Positions 61,536-64,000 of a DNA stretch of 64,000 nt are shown one piece after another. Every line of letters begins with the position of its first letter. Position 1 is the stretch's first letter. A model generated the notes under the pieces. The model made no database searches. It was not told where the DNA came from and worked only from the letters and a program-made list of their open reading frames with translations. The position numbers and the translations under genes were made by a program. The stretch is from Flagellimonas sp. 389 (GTDB lineage: Bacteria; Bacteroidota; Bacteroidia; Flavobacteriales; Flavobacteriaceae). The stretch lies in assembly GCF_018449435.1 (NCBI RefSeq), contig NZ_JAHCMU010000014.1, forward strand, positions 62,001 through 126,000, read 5' to 3'.

Positions 61536-61556
61536 TTGTCAAAAAGTCAAGTTTTT
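61536..61556. promoter_or_regulatory. Recurring motif TTGTCAAAAARTCAAKTTTT, copy upstream of the hydrolase
   Basis: TTGTCAAAAAGTCAAGTTTT, 80 nt before the hydrolase start. A related TTGGTCAAAATAAG lies about 33 nt further upstream of the hydrolase-proximal copy (61502), giving a two-part site as at 59950. Confidence 0.45.
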
Positions 61557-61602
61557 ATGAATTCTCATATGGTACACAACTTTTTGCAGCATTGACATAC
61601 TG

Positions 61603-62427
61603 CTATTTTTGATAATATGAAGGCGATTTACCATACACCTTTTTAAAGACTTTACTAAATACCGACAAATCGCTATAGCCAAGCAAATCGGCTACCTCAC
61701 TTATTGAAAACAAGCCTTTTTGAAGATGTTCTTTTGCTTTGGTCACTTTGAGCCAATTTATGTATTGATGTGGTGTCTTACCATAAACGGCCTTAAAAGA
61801 TTCATAAAGATGATATTTGGACAAAGAAGATTCCAATGATAACTCTTGAAATGATATAGGATTGGCGATATTGTCATGAATGTATTCGTAAACAATCAGC
61901 AATCTTCTATATATTTCTATTTGAGTACTCTTTTTCTTTGCTACTATTCTACTGGCATGGTTGTATGCATTTATCTGTTCTTGGGATATTCTTTGTAAAA
62001 CTTCGATAGACAGCTCTTCGGGAGAAAAGAGTTTGAATTCTTCATTAGTACTTTGTTGATGTATGGATTTTAAAAGCTTTCCTGAGGGAAAATAATCCGC
62101 ATTCAAGGGGCTTTCCATAAAAAATGAGCTTTCATCAATTTGATCAAAGGGAGTATCCAATAACTGTTTTACGGTAGCATTGTTATAAAAATTAAGCTGT
62201 TTTCTAAAGGTATCGGAAATAATAAGGCTCAGCACATCTATATATTCCTCTTTTTCATTTACGTATTCCCATCCTATGCTAGGATTTATAACTATAAATC
62301 TATTTTCTCCAATTTTTACGTTTTTATGTTTCCAACGGAGCTCCCCTACACCATCTTTGAAAAAGATAATTGTTAAACTATTATCATCAAAAACATAGTT
62401 GCCCAAAGGGGCAACAAAACGCATCAT
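61603..62427 (-). CDS. AraC family transcriptional regulator
   Basis: 274 residues. The N-terminal half is a sensing region (VIVNPSIGW-type strands: FIVINPSIGWEYVNEKEEYI). The C-terminal 100 residues are an AraC DNA-binding domain: SFQELSLESSLSKYHLYESF, HQYINWLKVTKAKEHLQK, then ISEVADLLGYSDLSVFSKVF and YGKSPSYYQ. It sits upstream of the hydrolase gene with 146 nt between. The recurring motif around it makes it a candidate for the regulator that recognises that motif. Confidence 0.86.
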   Translation of the reverse strand: MMRFVAPLGNYVFDDNSLTIIFFKDGVGELRWKHKNVKIGENRFIVINPSIGWEYVNEKEEYIDVLSLIISDTFRKQLNFYNNATVKQLLDTPFDQIDESSFFMESPLNADYFPSGKLLKSIHQQSTNEEFKLFSPEELSIEVLQRISQEQINAYNHASRIVAKKKSTQIEIYRRLLIVYEYIHDNIANPISFQELSLESSLSKYHLYESFKAVYGKTPHQYINWLKVTKAKEHLQKGLFSISEVADLLGYSDLSVFSKVFKKVYGKSPSYYQK

Positions 62428-62706
62428 ATAGTTCTTGTCTTGGAAAAAATTGGGTGCCTTTTCGTATTCTTTAGAGGAGAAATGGTCGTAATATTTGTCT
62501 CTATAGTTCGCGATACTTCTTTGTTTATGAGGTTGGTTGTTACACTTCCATTAGGTTTCCATACATGAAAAGCTAAAGGATTGGTACGCTAACAAGAGGT
62601 CTAAACCAAAAAAGGGTTGCGCTTAAATTTTATTTCACACGTTAAAAAATCATTTTTTACATGTAGTGAAGATATAGTTACAGTATGTTTTCTATGATTT
62701 TTTACC
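62428..62706. other. Intergenic region with a weak motif copy
   Basis: 279 nt between the AraC start and the GNAT stop. The only recognisable feature is GTTAAAAAATCATTTTTT (62641-62658), a weaker form of the recurring motif. No open frame of note. Confidence 0.35.
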
Positions 62707-63165
62707 TTACTGTGTGCTTAGAAAAAACCGTTCTTTTGTTCTTGAAGATGCACCTATTCTATAGTAAAATTTAATTGCTCTGTGATTAAAGTCCGGGGTC
62801 TGCCATTCCATTCTTCGACAGCCCATTTGTTCTCCTTCAACCTTTATCCTATGCATTAGTTTTTCACCTATTCCCATACCTCTTGCCGGCTTTTTCAAGA
62901 AGAGGCAATCCATATAAATGTAATCGCTGGCACTCCAAGTAGCATACTGTTTCATGTATGTGGCATAGCCTATCAACTCGTCATTGCTTTCCGCTACAAG
63001 ACAATACAGTTTTTTAGTGTCTCCGAACAAATCTTTTTTTAGCTTGTTACTTTTTCCATTTCGGATATACCTGGATTCCTCATAAATGGCATGGGCTTCG
63101 CACAGATCAATTATAGCTTCAATATCCTCTGGTCTTGCAAAACGTATTTTTGTTGTTAACCGCAT
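62707..63165 (-). CDS. GNAT family N-acetyltransferase
   Basis: 152 residues, one GNAT domain: IRFARPEDIEAIIDLCEAHA, the central strand ELIGYATYMKQY, the acetyl-CoA loop KPARGMGIGEKLMHRI and the late DFNHRAIKFYYRIGASS. The acceptor is unknown. Its start overlaps the end of an upstream small ORF by 47 nt. Confidence 0.86.
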   Translation of the reverse strand: MRLTTKIRFARPEDIEAIIDLCEAHAIYEESRYIRNGKSNKLKKDLFGDTKKLYCLVAESNDELIGYATYMKQYATWSASDYIYMDCLFLKKPARGMGIGEKLMHRIKVEGEQMGCRRMEWQTPDFNHRAIKFYYRIGASSRTKERFFLSTQ

Positions 63166-63355
63166 CTTTTGGATTTGTTTTAAGTAAGGAGTTGGTAAAT
63201 TTCATATCAATACTAATATCATTTTCCATGTTGTTCCACACTATTTTTTCTTTTCTTTGAATTTCTGAATATCGGATAACGACAAAACAAATACCTAACA
63301 GGTATAAAATTGCAAACAATCTGCGTAGGTTGCTTTCTAAAAAAAAGTTTTTCAA
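63119..63355 (-). CDS. Possible small membrane protein
   Basis: 78 residues with one N-terminal membrane helix (RRLFAILYLLGICFVVIRYS) and a polar tail. It is 32 nt downstream of the gene at 63388 and overlaps the GNAT gene by 47 nt, so its last 15 codons are shared with GNAT coding sequence in another frame. No family recognised. It may be real, because of its helix and its spacing, or chance. Confidence 0.4.
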   Translation of the reverse strand: MKNFFLESNLRRLFAILYLLGICFVVIRYSEIQRKEKIVWNNMENDISIDMKFTNSLLKTNPKDAVNNKNTFCKTRGY

Positions 63356-63387
63356 GATTCCTTCTTCTATGTTATCTGGTTTTTTGA

Positions 63388-63855
63388 TTATGCCGTGGTC
63401 AGTATATCTTTCAAATAACGCTCAAAACTTGGTTTTCCATTTAAAATGGTGTTGATCCAAGCTTGTCGCTCATGTGCAAAGATTTCCAGCTCCCATACAC
63501 ATAACAATGCATTTGTACCATAGGGCGAAGTGGTAATTGCGGTAGGGTTTTCATAACTGGAAAAGAAAATCTTGGTCTGTATCATTTCCCCACCTGTCCA
63601 CCAATTCAATAAAATCCAGACACCTTCTCTTGCTTCATGTACGATCAAGAATGCCTTTTTATAATTTGGGAGTTCTGTATTTCCTATCTGCTCCAGCCAA
63701 GCAGGGAGCGTATCAAAAATATGCTGTAAAGTTTTCCTGGATTGAAAAACCTCCTTATTGGTCACGGTGTATACTTTTACATCCCACATATTGATTTTGT
63801 TGACTCCCTTAAATTCAATTGATCTTGGTCGGTAAATAGCAAAGTCAGGTTTCAT
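63388..63855 (-). CDS. Conserved-looking protein of unknown function
   Basis: 155 residues, no signal peptide, aromatic-rich (GVWILLNWWTGGEMIQTKIF) and ending FERYLKDILTTA. I do not recognise the family. Its start codon overlaps the stop of the upstream partial gene (ATGA), so the two are translationally coupled. Confidence 0.65.
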   Translation of the reverse strand: MKPDFAIYRPRSIEFKGVNKINMWDVKVYTVTNKEVFQSRKTLQHIFDTLPAWLEQIGNTELPNYKKAFLIVHEAREGVWILLNWWTGGEMIQTKIFFSSYENPTAITTSPYGTNALLCVWELEIFAHERQAWINTILNGKPSFERYLKDILTTA

Positions 63856-64000
63856 CTATGTTCTGGTTTCGTATTTTTATATTTTTCAATCAATAGCTCT
63901 GCAGCCTTTATATCCTTAGGTTTATAAACACGTTTATTGGATGGAGGATACTTTTTTATCATTGCTTTAGGCCTTATGGGTCTTTTTTCAAAGTTTCCTC
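63852..64000 (-). CDS. 3' end of a gene running out of the window
   Basis: A minus-strand frame open to the window edge, 48 codons then TGA. The end is very basic (KRPIRPKAMIKKYPPSNKRV, ending LIEKYKNTKPEHR). Its stop overlaps the ATG of the next gene. Too little is visible for a function. Confidence 0.55.
   Translation of the reverse strand, partial: GNFEKRPIRPKAMIKKYPPSNKRVYKPKDIKAAELLIEKYKNTKPEHR

Noticed and set aside
1..64000. tRNA or rRNA genes
   Set aside because: Reading by eye found no cloverleaf with a TTCRANY arm and no rRNA sequence. A tRNAscan run would be needed to be certain.

Overview
The window looks like chromosome of a marine member of the Flavobacteriaceae (Bacteroidota). 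The DNA is AT-rich. The best promoter, upstream of the OmpA gene, has the Bacteroidota -33 TTTG / -7 TAnnTTTG form. Several families point the same way: the BatD/BatE aerotolerance proteins, an IPExxxVDY protein beside rnc and pyk, a 632-residue amidophosphoribosyltransferase, an OmpA protein with thrombospondin type-3 repeats, and lipoproteins that begin C-S-K-D-D. I found no rRNA, tRNA, CRISPR array, prophage or replication origin.

Layout. 1-2.6 kb: the end of a bat operon and a small membrane-anchored protein. 2.6-10 kb: three SulP anion transporters, one overlapping a beta-carbonic anhydrase gene, with pheS and an apparently internally deleted membrane gene between them; this looks like a bicarbonate-handling region. 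10-12.6 kb: a Tat-exported aminotransferase and an AEC transporter. 12.8-20.5 kb: an accessory stretch in which the genes lie on the minus strand, most preceded by the same roughly 18-nt element and several separated by imperfect inverted repeats, like an integron cassette array without an integrase. It is interrupted by a cut-off response regulator fused to the end of an IS3-family transposase. 20.7-26.5 kb: CYTH protein, dinB, a small multidrug exporter with a TetR regulator, an AraC-led cluster (52-residue ORF, AhpD-like, cupredoxin) and a LOV-like PAS protein without the LOV cysteine.

26.5-45.9 kb is mostly core metabolism: pyk, IPExxxVDY, rnc, fabF and acpP on the minus strand; purN, RNase HI, a PfkB kinase and an amidophosphoribosyltransferase on the plus strand; sodA; an AddA-like helicase-nuclease, kbl, ompA and an AddB-like nuclease; then an SDR gene. 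In the 660-bp gap between the amidophosphoribosyltransferase and sodA are three tandem copies of a roughly 40-nt element. Each copy is followed by a 13-bp, 4-nt-loop hairpin of different sequence, and two have a good -7 box just upstream. They look like three small RNA genes in a row.

46.3-59.6 kb: a secreted protein of unknown function and eight tandem, evenly spaced minus-strand genes for leucine-rich-repeat lipoproteins. Each has a lipobox with a surface-export signal, one to three beta-sandwich domains, a cap domain and 6 to 16 LRRs; they look like one operon shaped by duplication and gene conversion. 60-64 kb: a PAF-acetylhydrolase-like membrane hydrolase, an AraC regulator, a GNAT acetyltransferase and small unknown genes. 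A 20-nt motif (TTGTCAAAAARTCAAKTTTT) recurs upstream of the SDR gene, the LRR operon and the hydrolase, with a weaker match upstream of the AraC gene, and may mark a small regulon.

The strongest candidates for something undescribed are the tandem small-RNA array, the cassette-like region and the LRR lipoprotein operon.
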